Shown one piece after another: positions 21,397-32,163 of a stretch of DNA of 64,000 nucleotides (position 1 is its first letter; each line of letters opens with the position of its first letter). The DNA is taken from positions 10,416,001 through 10,480,000 of the forward strand of contig NC_092801.1 of assembly GCF_918797505.1 (NCBI RefSeq), in the 5' to 3' direction. The notes beneath the pieces are model-generated. The model had not been told where the DNA came from and searched no databases. It saw only the letters and a program-made list of their open reading frames with translations. The position numbers were made by a program, and so were the translations under genes. Source of the DNA: Bemisia tabaci (lineage: Eukaryota > Arthropoda > Insecta > Hemiptera > Aleyrodidae).

Positions 21397-21896
21397 GGAG
21401 ATGTTGCATGTGTAAGGAATTTGCGATTTGACTACTGCTTCTAATGTAAAAGTTCGCGGGAAACGATGGTGCCACTGGTTTTCTCTGAAATCAACTCCCA
21501 AGCTCAAAAAAGCTCTCAAGTTGAGGCCAAAATGGCCGGGGATATCCCACGCTATCCTGAGAGTCCACCTCTACATCAAGACAAACTCTCCATGCAAAGA
21601 TAGGGAGCAAATACATTAGCAGTGATGCCGTGTTTTCAGTTTTGGAGTCCCCAAATAAAGTGGCAGCCCTGTCAATGTATTTGCTCCCTATCTTTGCACG
21701 GAGAGTTTGTCTTGATGTAGAGGTGGACTCTCCGGATAGCGTGGGATATCCCCTCCATTTTGGCCTCAACTTGAGAGCTATTTTTCAGCTTGGAAGATGA
21801 TTTCAGAGACACACAGTAGCACCATCGTGTTTCTCGCGAACTTTTACATAATAATCGACAGTCAAATCGCAAATTCCTCACACATGCAACATCTCC
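21397..21896. repeat. Family B fold-back MITE
   Basis: This complete 500-bp palindrome, GGAGATGTTGCATGTG to CACATGCAACATCTCC, has AT on both sides. Confidence 0.85.
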
Positions 21897-22242
21897 ATAC
21901 CCATAAAAAGCGAGAGAAGATCGAGCAAAATATCGCTCACACGGATTCCGAAGAAGTTGACATGCGACGATGGCGCGCGCATGACGAATTCATTGGCTCC
22001 AGACTCTGATAGAAATGACAAAGATTGATCAATTAAACGGCGCGACGAAAATATAGAAACTCGAAAAAAATGCATGAACACAGAAAAAAACACGATGATG
22101 CGTCGAGGTAATAAAATACGGGTGGGGGAAACGTTATTAAGACGCAATAAGGGCGCGATTCAGTCGTAAACATCTGGAAAGGACACGAGCTGATCGCGCC
22201 GCCACAACAACTACTACCAGACGACAAACAAACTGTAAACTA

Positions 22243-22500
22243 TGCCGCCGTGCTGAGGAGAAACGCCGTATGAGCATTCGAATGTTGCCAAATTGCCGCT
22301 CGAAAAATATTTAATTTTGGGGAACTTGATGAATTTTCCCCCATGATATTTTCGGACACTTGGGATCAAATTACGGACAAAATTCTCCAAAAAAATCTGA
22401 GGAAAAACATGTACAAATTTTGCCGAACATTCGAGATTTGTCGAAGGAGATTTGGCAACGCCTAAAGGCACATACGGCGTTCTTCCTTAGCAAGGCAGTA
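22243..22500. repeat. Family F fold-back element, uninterrupted
   Basis: GCCGTGCTGAGGAGAAACG and CCGTATGAGCATTCGAATG face GCCTAAAGGCACATACGGCG and TTCTTCCTTAGCAAGGCAG. This is a useful reference for the interrupted copies. Confidence 0.8.
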
Positions 22501-23411
22501 TGATACAGCTGTCATCGAATCTACGACGGATCAATTCATCTGTCGCGCGATTAAAATAAATATTAATATTAAGGTCTACTTTTTCATTGCAGACAACGAT
22601 CAATCAACACTCTTAAAACTCTTAACCCCATTTTGTCTTGTCTTTTTGTTTTGTTTCCGCTGCATTTTAGTTTTATGCGTAGAAAAATTAGTTTACCACC
22701 AACTTATCTTTTAAAAGAGTGGCAAAGTGCATTTCTCTTTAAAACGCAAATTATTTTCATTTTATTCGACCCATAATTATTGTGATAGACCATTCTCTTT
22801 AAATAAAATTCACGATGGGAAACATCGTCCATCCTTTAAATATGCTGTAATGGGTGTACTAAAGATCAACATATTTAAAGTTGAATGTGGTAATCGCTTG
22901 TAATACATAGGCAATCTAATTTAGGACCGAAAATGAGCAATTATTCGAGAAAACTGCAAAACTTCACTACTTTGCACTGGTAAATCAGGCAAAAACCTTT
23001 CGAAAACACCTCAAACAAGGACAAGTTCTCGCAGGGTAGATGATTAAGAGTCGATTTGACCATACTTGACATTATTATAAGCTGTATCAATTTTCGACCA
23101 AAGTTAGGGCCAAAATACCCTCCTTAATGGGACACATCCCTCTAATTTCACGATTAAATTGCAACAATAATGACAAAAAAGGGGAAAAAATTCTGGACCT
23201 TCTTGCGAAATTTCCGCACTTTTCAGTACTTCCGGACCTCCCTTAAAAAATCAACGATATTCCCGGACATTCGGAAATTCCGGACTTGTAGACGCCCTGG
23301 GTCCCTTACCTACTTTACCTACCCCTAACCAAACTGTTGTGTTGATTTTCCTCTCTGTGTAGTTGCGCCTATGGACACCCACTAGTGAATACGTGCTCTA
23401 CGTCCCGTATA
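22501..23411. other. No gene recognised; half of a family E element
   Basis: A+T-rich DNA without recognisable coding sequence. At 23185-23300 lies the right half of a family E element ending GGACTTGTAGACGCCCTGGG. Confidence 0.55.
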
Positions 23412-23420
23412 CTAAATTTC

Positions 23421-23751
23421 CAAGGTAGATTTACACAGGTATGGACAGAACTAAACAACTGGCCTCTGGTTGGCTCTCCAGAGGCCCCTTAACTTCCGCC
23501 ATTTTGTATGTTTTGATTATTTTGATTAATTATGTTCGGTTTATCGTTTGTCAAAATTTTGTGGGATTTTTTGCACAATTTTGATAATGCGATATTAATT
23601 TTAACGTTTAAACGCACAAACGTTTGAATGTTAATTTGATTGTAATTTAATTAAAAAACGGGCCCCTTAACCTACGTCACGTAGTCATGTGACACGTGCT
23701 GAGGCTCATGGGAAATTTTCAACCTTTCCATACCTGTGTAAATCTACCTTC
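23421..23751. mobile_element. MULE-like MITE (family K), copy 1, 9-bp TSD
   Basis: This 331-bp element has CAAGGTAGATTTACACAGG and its inverse at the ends, with TIRs matching for about 24 bp. It is flanked by CTAAATTTC (23412-23420) and CTGAATTTC (23752-23760), 8 of 9 identical. A 9-bp duplication is typical of Mutator-like elements. The interior is not palindromic. The second copy at 37241-37571 is the same length in opposite orientation. Confidence 0.87.
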
Positions 23752-23794
23752 CTGAATTTCATTCAATCAGAACATCGATTTTCGATTAGCACGA

Positions 23795-24090
23795 TCTGGC
23801 GGCGGCGCCGCGCGTACACTTCCCGCATGAGCACACATCTCGACGCGAGCCCTTCCCTTCTCGTTTACTACACCGATCGGCGGGCCGGTCGGTCGGCGGC
23901 GAAAAGCGGCGAATTTTCAGGGCGAGAACAATGCTAATTGGGCGGTTTCCGCGGGCGAGTTGGCAGCCTGCCGCCGATCCAAGTCGCTCCGTTTTATTGC
24001 TCCCCGTCTCGTTCGACGCTCGACATCGCTCGATCGCTCTCCGCCGAGACGCCACGCGCCGCGCCGATCAGCATCGACTCCGCGGGCTCT
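23795..24090. promoter_or_regulatory. CpG-rich island, possible promoter
   Basis: About 300 bp rich in CpG (GGCGGCGGCGCCGCGCG, CCGGTCGGTCGGCGGCG, CGCTCGATCGCTC) sits in A+T-rich surroundings. No supported exon is attached. A promoter or 5' exon on either strand is possible. Confidence 0.3.
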
Positions 24091-24233
24091 GTCCGGAATC
24101 GATTTGATTTTCGGTAAAGAATCGATTAAATTTTAAAATCGAATGAAAAAAATAGTTTTTTATAGATATCGATTTTAAAACATTTAAGAATCCAAGTTAG
24201 GCGCCAAATCATTGTGACGTACCGTAACCATCA

Positions 24234-24463
24234 CACTGGAAAAAAACCACATTGTATCTAGAGTCCAGACTCTTGAAAACATTGACAAGAAAAAGGACTC
24301 TTGATTCAATCAGATTTAAGCTTAAATCATAAGGAAATCCGCTCAAATTAAGAGGCTTGGTTCTTGATTTAAGCTTAAATCTGATTGAATCAAGAGTATT
24401 TTTTCTTGTCGATTTTTTTAGGAGTCTGGACTATACATAGATCCAATGTGTTTTTTCCCCGTG
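24234..24463. repeat. Family A MITE
   Basis: CACTGGAAAAAAACCACATT to TTTTTTCCCCGTG. It is flanked by TACCGTAACCAT upstream and TACCGTAATCAT downstream, a longer near-repeat than the usual 2 bp. Confidence 0.8.
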
Positions 24464-24554
24464 TACCGTAATCATTACTTTTACAATGATTTCTGGGCAT
24501 TATCCGCCTTCCCATGAATGATCAATACTTTGGGGGTTCAGGGATGGCGACTTT

Positions 24555-24890
24555 TAATCGATTTCCTTGCGACGAAAAATCGAATGAAAAAAATCGACTT
24601 TTTCGATATTGATTTTAAAACATTCATAAAATACGATCAAATCGATTTTTTGAGGTCGATTGAAAATCTGAATCAATTTTCCGAGCAGAAATTGAATTAT
24701 TAAAAAAAAAATTGAAATTCTCTACGTTTATGTACCACACAAGGCGTAGGTTCTGTGAAACCTAAGTTTCGATTCAAGTTCAGTTTCAGTAGTAGTTCTG
24801 TTTTTGGCGTCGAAGATGGGTTTTTGAATGTTTTAAAATCGATATCAAAAAGAATCGATTTCGAGGGTAGAGTGATTCGGTTGTGTAATT
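24555..24890. repeat. Fold-back of ATCGATTTTAAAACATT arms
   Basis: AAAATCGAATG.AAAAAATCGA and TCGATATTGATTTTAAAACA face TGTTTTAAAATCGATATCAA. A similar arm appears at 24100-24190 and near 33060. Confidence 0.5.
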
Positions 24891-24907
24891 CTTGATCGGT
24901 TTCACTC

Positions 24908-25139
24908 ACTGGAAAAAAAACACACATTGAATCTAGAGTCAAAGCTCTTAAAAACATCGACAAGAAAAAATAGTCTTGATTCAATCAGATTTAAGCTTAA
25001 ATCAAGAGCCGAGCCTCTTAATTTGAGCGGATTTTCTTTTGATTTAAGCTTCAATCTGATTGAATCAAGAGTCCTTTTTCTTGTCAATCTTTTCAAGAGT
25101 CTGGACTCTAGATCCAATGTGTTTCTTTTTTTTCCAGTG
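24908..25139. repeat. Family A MITE, TSD CT
   Basis: Complete copy with CT on both sides (24906-24907 and 25140-25141). From 25140 to 25510 nothing else is recognised. Confidence 0.85.
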
Positions 25140-25510
25140 CTCCTTGATATTTTTCTTACTTCTATGGAAATGGAAAAACCCCCGTCGTTTCCCCTCTCGT
25201 TTTCCTCGACCCTTTACTTACATAAACTGAGACCTGACGTCCGATTTTCAAACTTTTGTTACTCTGAGTTTGAGATCAGCTCTACTCTAAAAATCTTAAT
25301 CCATCTAAACACGTTAGCTTTACGCTCTTGAATAGCGATTGACTTGTGAAAAAAGTTCTAAATCAAAGTGACCGATGACCATAAGTACATTTCCTCACTC
25401 CACCCTTCAACCTTCCGCTGTTCAAATTTCGCGATGACCCCATGGGAATTCCGCCGGTTAATGAGCAACACGTCGAAGTCAACGGTTCCAAAGTCGTTGA
25501 ACTTTTCATA

Positions 25511-25750
25511 CGCCCCACAGTGAATCGCGTCAATGGAGAGGATCGGACAAAATTAAGAAACTTTGAACGCTTATAACTCCGTTCACACAAATTTTTGGGA
25601 ATTTAATAGTGGTCCAGTTGGTTTCCTCGTGAAATTTTCATTTAGAACCACTCTTGGAAATTTAAAAAATGACGAAATATACATCAAAATTTGCAGTTTT
25701 AGTCTCATTTCATGTCCGACCTATCTAATTGCCTCGATCCACTGTGCGCC
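25511..25750. repeat. Family Q element, complete
   Basis: CGCCCCACAGTGAATCGCGT to CTCGATCCACTGTGCGCC, with internal GCTTATAACTCCGTTCA and AAATTTGCAGTTTTAGTC landmarks. Confidence 0.75.
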
Positions 25751-25802
25751 CGTGTGATATTTTTCTACAGTAGCAGATGAACAGCCTCTTCAGATTTTCA
25801 CA

Positions 25803-25966
25803 GTGGCGTGGCGTAAATTGCGATACATCGATTGTTATGCCATTTAAATCTACGGAAAAGGATCGATAAACAGGGTGTTCGCAGCGAACACCTTAATAAT
25901 CGATTCTTTACCCTAGGTTTAAATGGCATAACAATCGATACGTCGCAATTCACGCCACGCCACTGA
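25803..25966. repeat. Family G palindrome, well preserved
   Basis: AGTGGCGTGGCGTAAATTGC to GCAATTCACGCCACGCCACT, with TTCGCAGCGAACACC at the centre. Confidence 0.8.
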
Positions 25967-26224
25967 TTTTTCAAGTTGTTGCAAAAAATGATGTATAAAT
26001 CGTATTCACTGGATCTAGTTCTTATTTTCATCATTCGTTTTCCTTGTTCATTTCGACGATTTTTTAATATTATAATTCCGTAGAAATGGGATCTCAATAC
26101 ACACACAAGAGCGCATTCTTAGGAGGTTGTTGAACCACTTATTACGGGAAGGCCCAAGCTCCGAAACTTCGTTATCTTTGGATTCCCCTGACAACGATTC
26201 TTAAAAGTTGGCATTTTTACTTTC

Positions 26225-26885
26225 CCTCCATTTAGGTGCATGTGAAACAATCGATTCTGGGTGAGGCAGCTTGCTTCACCTAAAATCGATATTTTTAATG
26301 GATTTAAATGAAGGGAAAACAGTGATGCAACATGGAAAATCGTCACCGTCGATAGCCAATAATTGAGGATTGGCCACTGCGGAGCAGTCCCTCCATTTAA
26401 ATGCAAGTAAAACAATCGATTCTGGGTGAGGCAGCTTGCTTCACCTAAAATCGATATTTTTAATGGATTTAAAAGACGGGAAAACAGTGATGCAACACGG
26501 AAAATCGTCACCGTCGATAGCCAATGATTTAGGATCGGCCACTGCGGAGCAATTGCTCCTTTTAAATGCATGTGAAACAATCGATTTTAGGTGAGGCAGC
26601 TTGCTTCACCTAAAATCGATATTTTTGATGGGTTTAAATGACGGGAAAACGGTGTTGCAACATGGAAAATCGTCACCGTCGATAGCCAATGATTGAGGAT
26701 CGGCCACTGCGAAGCATTCCCTCCATTTAAATGTATGTAAAACAATCGATTCTGGGTGAGGCAGCTTGCTTCACCTAAAATCGATATTTTTGATGGATTT
26801 AAATGAAGGAAAAACAGTGTTGCGACATGGAAAATCATCACCGTCGATAGCCAATGATGGAGGCTCGGCCACTACGGAGCAATCA
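26225..26885. repeat. Tandem repeat, exact 165-bp period, about four units
   Basis: The motif TCGATTCTGGGTGAGGCAGC begins at 26251, 26416, 26581 and 26746. Each unit holds a hairpin, TCGATTTTAGGTGA...TCACCTAAAATCGA (perfect in unit three), plus GATAGCCAATGATT and GGCCACTGCGGAG. Because 165 is divisible by 3, the minus strand keeps a repetitive open frame, which I read as a by-product. A single diverged relative is at 58930-59050. Confidence 0.9.
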
Positions 26886-27059
26886 CCTGTCCCAGGTGAG
26901 CGGGACTTACATTACGGAACGCGCCATGAGATTTCGGATGGGTCATGAATTACCCATGAATGGAAAGGACACAGATCCATGAATAAAATATAATTTGCTC
27001 GTGCATTCCTTGTTTTTCACCTGCCCGACAAATCCATTACAGCTCTTAGTCATGCTGCA

Positions 27060-27345
27060 AATGTACCGCGTTAAGCAGAAAGGAACCAAGCCACACCAGC
27101 TATTGCAAAATTTAACTGGGAACTTTAATTTTTTAAAAGAGAGCGTTTATGCGGATTCTTTTGTTAGTGTATTTTCCGAAGGAAATACACTATTTTGAAA
27201 ATTTTAATGAACTTGCTTCGTACCATGCAGAAAATTCACTAAAATTTACTAAAAAAATCTACTCAACCGCTTTCACGTAAAAAATTAAATTGCCCAATAA
27301 TTTGGCAATAGCTGATGTGGCTTGGTTCCTTTCTGGTGAACGCGG
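27060..27345. repeat. Family O fold-back
   Basis: TACCGCGTTAAGCAGAAAGG, ACCAAGCCACACCAGCTATT and the inverse, with an ACTGGGAACTTTAATTTTTT arm. Confidence 0.7.
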
Positions 27346-27416
27346 TCCAAATCATCTGAGCTTTCCGACGCGTCGGCTATTCGATATTCTTGATTTTTCC
27401 AGAAAAATCAAGATAC

Positions 27417-27598
27417 TTATCCATTCATTACTAAAAATTCAGCTTTCTCGGAATATTTTGCCTCTGAATAAAGGAGGATTACGACATAATCATATTCAAT
27501 AGATCTCATTTCTTTAAAAATGGGAATATTGTCCAACCTTGCGATGCGTTGTTCGAGATTGCCTTCATAAATAGGCTGGGCATCTTGCGAACTCTTAC
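27417..27598 (-). CDS. Candidate exon, unidentified protein
   Basis: A minus-strand acceptor, TTGTTTGTTACAG, is followed by an open frame beginning KSSQDAQPIYEGNLEQRI, then ARLDNIPIFKEMRS and IEYDYVVILLYSEAKYSEK. It ends at TAA 27417-27419. Composition and codon use look protein-like, but I recognise no family. It may be a terminal exon or may splice earlier (AAG|GTTGGA or TTA|GTAATG are possible donors). The 2-nt start phase fits the 1-nt end phase of the candidate exon at 52480-52522. A 15-bp hairpin (CTTGATTTTTC/GAAAAATCAAG) follows. Real or chance is open. Confidence 0.3.
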
Positions 27599-27669
27599 CT
27601 GTAACAAACAATGACACAAATATATTAGTAAGCTATTAGAAAATGTAATGAATTAGTTCGTTAAAATCA

Positions 27670-28465
27670 TTCACTGAAAAAAAGGCTCTTGGATTCAGAT
27701 TCTAGACACTTAAAATTTTGACAAGGAAAAAGTACTCTTTATTCCATCGTAGGTATTATTGCTTAAATCGATAGGTCACACATCTGAAGTACTCCGGTAC
27801 ATACCATGAGCTTCAGATGTCTGACCCGAACTTCAGCAGTTGGACCTTAAGTTTTCGGATGCGTGATCCGAAAACTTCAGAGATCCATATGACCTCAAAT
27901 TCGGGTCCCATGCACGAAGTTTTTCTCTCCGTGCAAGAATCGATATACTCCAATGGCTTTAAAGAGTGAAAAACAATGTTGCCAATTTTCGGGATCCGCC
28001 AACGGTGTAAATCGTATGAGGCCGCCTATGGAAAGGATCTGTTTAAGGAAAGGCTATTTTGAATAGAATCCTTTCGTCTCCGATCGGGCTTCGAAGCGTG
28101 TTACCTTGCGAGTTTTCAGCTGCGGCTACGCTGGATGGCGTAAGCTCCCGAGACTTTTATAGACCGAAACTGCCTTTTACGGAAACTCAGAGCGTTCTAC
28201 GCTGCGCAATGAACTTTGAAGGAAAACAAAGGGAGGCCGACGCCGCGACGAGAGAAATCCACGGCTAGGCAATGACATTGATCTCTCTGGATCATTGTTT
28301 TCCCTCGCATCCAGCCAGAAATCCAAGTCGACGCGGACAATACGCGCCTCGAGTTCCGATTCTAACGAGATCTGCATTATAGAAAAATATGTGTGCCACG
28401 GGAAAAAGTCTGATAGATTAAGCCGTGTCTACTACACTGGAAACAAATTATGGTAACATCAACTG
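27670..28465. other. No gene recognised
   Basis: It begins with a decayed family A-like left end (CACTGAAAAAAAGGCTC). A small hairpin, ACATCTGAAG...CTTCAGATGT, lies near 27778-27817. The G+C-richer stretch at 28050-28270 has a short open frame without splice or homology support. Confidence 0.5.
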
Positions 28466-28472
28466 TAAGCAG

Positions 28473-28842
28473 TGTTCGCAGCTCACAGGCGCCAACGCGC
28501 CAAATGCGCCTAAAAAATGAAGGCTCTGCGCCAACGTGGCCCCTAAAAATTGTCCCCTAAAAATCTGAATTTTCATATAAGGCGATTATTCGAAATTTTC
28601 AGCACCACAAGTGAAAGCTTTTACTATTCTTCACGATTTCATCATTTGTGCTTTTGTCTTCCCCAAGTAACAGCTACTTACTAGTCCTGTTACGAAAACA
28701 TCTTGCGTCTAACTTTTCACTAAATGCGCTGTAATACGCAAAAGGTCAATTTGGCTCCTAAAAATCTTCCATGGCGCCTAAAAATCGGGCTTGATGCGCC
28801 ACATGGCTCCTAAAACTCAAAGGCGAGTTTCGAACACTGATT
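28473..28842. repeat. CAGTGTTCG-ended element made of CCTAAAAAT units (family U)
   Basis: Ends CAGTGTTCGCAGCTCAC and (inverse) GCGAGTTTCGAACACTG enclose repeated TGGC(C/T)CCTAAAAAT and GCGCCTAAAAA units pointing one way. The design resembles families C, D and E: short end motifs around degenerate short repeats. A fragment lies near 18265-18340. Confidence 0.6.
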
Positions 28843-28849
28843 GAGAATA

Positions 28850-29334
28850 ACCAAAATTACAGTAGCACTCTCCGGGACTCTGATGATACGTACCATAAAA
28901 TGGTAGGTGCTACCATTAAGTCTGGTGTTTATTATCGTACTCATCATACTGATGTGTGAAAGAATGTTAAAACCTACCATGTTATAATCAGTGTAGCTGT
29001 TTTGTATACAAACCGGACGGAAGAAGAATTGTTAGGGTTATCCCCTAAAAGTAGGGTGCTACCCCATTTTGTCAAATGCTATGGACACGCCCAATGAATT
29101 GTGGTAGTGCAGCATTTGGGTTCGTAGCCTAATTTATAAAGATACTAACACAGTTAATAACTGCCCTGATTGGCGTAAGAGTCTAGGAATTCTCAACGAA
29201 GTGGCAACGGTAGTTTCGACTTGGCTGGCCGTCTGTTCGATCGATATTTTCCACGACGAGGCGATAATCATCACATTTACGCACCGTCAAAACAGCCTGA
29301 AGCTCCGATGCCAAATTCCAACAGATTCCGCATT
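28850..29334. other. No gene recognised
   Basis: A+T-rich. A short frame from 29221 runs into the tandem array and is not supported by any splice site or known domain. Confidence 0.5.
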
Positions 29335-30225
29335 TTCTGCAACCTGAGACAGGATATTTTAAATACTAAGCACCGCTACCTTCCTACCTCTTGGTTGAAC
29401 GTTACTTTCGAAGGCAACGCTCGGATTCGCCTAATGACGACTTATGATCAAAACATTGACCAATTAGTTTGGCAATTCTGATCTAGGTAATTTGAAAAAA
29501 ACTCGCCTAGCAAAGAACTCACCCCGACAATCTTTAAATACAAAGCACCGCTACCTTCCTACCTCTTGGTTGAACGTTACTTTCGGAAGGCAACGCTCGG
29601 ATTCGCCTAATGACGACTTATGATCAAAACATTGACCAATTAGTTTGGCAATTCTGATCTAGGTAATTTGAAAAAAACTCGCCTAGCAAAGAACTCACCC
29701 CGACAATCTTTAAATACAAAGCACCGCTACCTTCCTACCTCTTGGTTGAACGTTACTTTCGAAGGCAACGCTCGGATTCGCCTAATGACGACTTATGATC
29801 AAAACATTGACCAATTAGTTTGGCAATTCTGATCTAGGTAATTTGAAAAAAACTCGCCTAGCAAAGAACTCACCCCGACAATCTTTAAATACAAAGCACC
29901 GCTACCTTCCTACCTCTTGGTTGAACGTTACTTTCGGAAGGCAACGCTCGGATTCGCCTAATGACGACTTATGATCAAAACATTGACCAATTAGTTTGGC
30001 AATTCTGATCTAGGTAATTTGAAAAAAACTCGCCTAGCAAAGAACTCACCCCGACAATCTTTAAATACAAAGCACCGCTACCTTCCTACCTCTTGGTTGA
30101 ACGTTACTTTCGGAAGGCAACGCTCGGATTCGCCTAATGACGACTTATGATCAAAACATTGACCAATTGATTTGGCAGTTCTAATCTAAATAATTTTAAA
30201 AAAAAACTCGCCTAGCAAAAGAGCC
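29335..30225. repeat. Satellite-like tandem array, 175/176-bp unit, five copies
   Basis: The motif AAGCACCGCTACCTTCCTAC recurs at spacings of 175, 176, 175 and 176. The units are almost identical. One base alternates: units 1 and 3 read TTCGAAGGC, while units 2, 4 and 5 read TTCGGAAGGC. The last unit decays at its 3' end. Confidence 0.93.
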
Positions 30226-30426
30226 CACCCCGACAATCATCAGCCATCATTTGGCGAATTTTATTTGATTTTTTGCTCTGCGAGTTGCTCATCAACCATC
30301 GTTGGGTGAAAAACAGCGTTTCCCTCCAAATCTAACTTTTGCCTCACGATGTTAACATTGCTCAGATTTTTAAAGTGGGGTTCCTCAACTATATTGTCTC
30401 TGTTTGCAACCCTGCCTGGATGAGAT

Positions 30427-30801
30427 AAATGGACGTATTTATGCGAAAAGGAGATATGTGGGAGTGGAAAGATGGGGTGTGCTCGTTAGTGGTCGGGCCA
30501 TAAGAATGAATGGGGAATATAAAGCGCCAGTGACGTCAGCGACGATGACGGGAGCAACGATGCCCGGCAGCGTGGTCTTTAACTCATGAGCCCTGTCCAC
30601 AACGCTCTCTTGCCATGCCCGCGGCTCATGAATTAGCATATTTTGGCGTTTAGCTCCTTTTGATTTAATGTCAAATCCCGCTTCTCAATTTTCACAAAAG
30701 GAGCTATATCCACTTTTACATTGTTTCTTATGACCCAACTAACGAGCACACCCCATCTTTCCACTTCCACATATCTCCTTTTAGCATAAATACGTCCAAA
30801 T
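30427..30801. repeat. Fold-back element with TGGACGTATTTATG ends (family J), copy 1
   Basis: The arms of about 75 bp match with few changes (GGAGATATGTGGGAGTGGAA, GATGGGGTGTGCTCGTTAG). The loop contains CCATAAGAATGAATGGGG and ATGACGGGAGCAACGATG. A second, diverged element with the same ends is at 57202-57332. Confidence 0.75.
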
Positions 30802-30858
30802 GCAAGGACTGTCAAATAAATTTTCCGATAATATAGGGATATTTAAGGGCGCCTAAAA

Positions 30859-31385
30859 AGGTTGCCACAGAATTTAGAGAATTAAATTCTCTGACATTTC
30901 CATGATTTTTTTGACACATTTTGGTTAAATTTCCTGGTGGCATTTGATGACTGATGGTTAAAAAAAACATAATTTCAATAAGTTTTCGGGCGAATTGTTA
31001 TACACTGGGAAAAAAATCACATTGGATGTAGAGTCCAGACTCTTGAAAACATTGACAAGAAAAAATACTCTTGATTCAATCGGATTTTTGCTTGAATCAA
31101 AACGAAATCCGCTTAAATTAAGAGGCTTGATTCTTGATTTAAGCTAGATTCTGATTGAATCGTTCTTGTCGATGTTTTTAAGAGTCTGGACTCGTCTAGA
31201 TCCAATGTGTTTTTTTATCCAGCGTAATCAAAACGTCAAACCCATTTATGAGGCAAACGAAGGTGACATAACATTTTCCCCCGACGTTTTCTTTATTTTT
31301 CCTGACGTTTCTAGGCTTTCCCTGACTTTTCAAAGTTTCCTGAAATGTTCCGGTTTTCCCGATATTTCCTGACTGTGGCTACCCT
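30859..31385. repeat. Family C element hosting a family A MITE
   Basis: GGTTGCCACAGAATTTAGAG to CCTGACTGTGGCTACCCTG, with the family A insertion at 31003-31224 (TSD TA). Internal landmark AAAACGTCAAACCCATTTA. The stretch 31386-31759 after it shows no feature. Confidence 0.8.
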
Positions 31386-31759
31386 GCCCTAATAATCCGA
31401 GTGCGGTTCAAATTACAACGCAAAAAAGCGAGTTTTAGTCGCACGATTTGGCAAAGCTCGGCGAAAATGTGTTTGCTCGATCGATCAAATTACTGCAGCG
31501 GTGATAGAGGGCAGAGCCAGCAGTACTCGAAACGAAATTGCTCTCTTTCCCACATCGGCGCGGTTTTGGGGAGGAAAAATTTCGGGGAATTTCCATGACG
31601 AAAACCGTGTGGACGCATCCGAATTTACTCTAATTACAAAGGCTTAATGTGCACTAATGGATTTTCTCTTGATTTTTTAGTTGAAAATTGGGCACGCGTA
31701 GACAGGAAAACTTCCAATTTTAGATCCCCTAAAAAATGTATCTACATGCAAATGTTAAA

Positions 31760-32037
31760 CAGGGTTGCCATAGATTTACAAAATCAAATTCCCCGGCGTT
31801 TTCCTGACGCATTTGACTGAAATTCCTTGACAGTTGAGGATACACTGAATTGTTAAAAATACATTTTTTTGAAATATTAGCAATGGTTCAAGTGAAATTA
31901 GTCGTTCGAATCGAAACGTCAACCCCAGCATTCTAGAGAAAGAATAAAAAGATGTAGCAGTTTTTCCCTTCTTCATTTTCCCTGACTTTTTGCGATTCCC
32001 GAAAATTTCCCGGTTTGCCCTGACTATGGCAGTCCTG
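31760..32037. repeat. Family C element ('TTCCCTGAC' repeats)
   Basis: CAGGGTTGCCATAG to CTATGGCAGTCCTG, body of degenerate TTTCCCTGAC units and GAAACGTCAACCCCAGC. Other copies lie at 43144-43393, 58149-58469, 60812-61054 and 63734-64000 (cut by the window end). Confidence 0.8.
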
Positions 32038-32163
32038 CAGGCTGATGAAATTGATTGACCAAGAGGACAAAGGGATAACGAAGCGATCCTATCGGTGCGG
32101 TGGTTATTCCAATGGATGAGGGAGGCACAGGCACATGCAATGGACGAACTGACGGCAACGACT

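Noticed and set aside
26119..26841. Repetitive protein-like frame of 55-residue units on the minus strand
   Set aside because: Explained by the 165-bp tandem period being a multiple of 3; no start context, splice sites or known repeat-protein motif.
26225..30225. CRISPR-like arrays in the 165-bp and 175-bp repeats
   Set aside because: Units are contiguous tandem repeats without unique spacers, in a eukaryotic genome.
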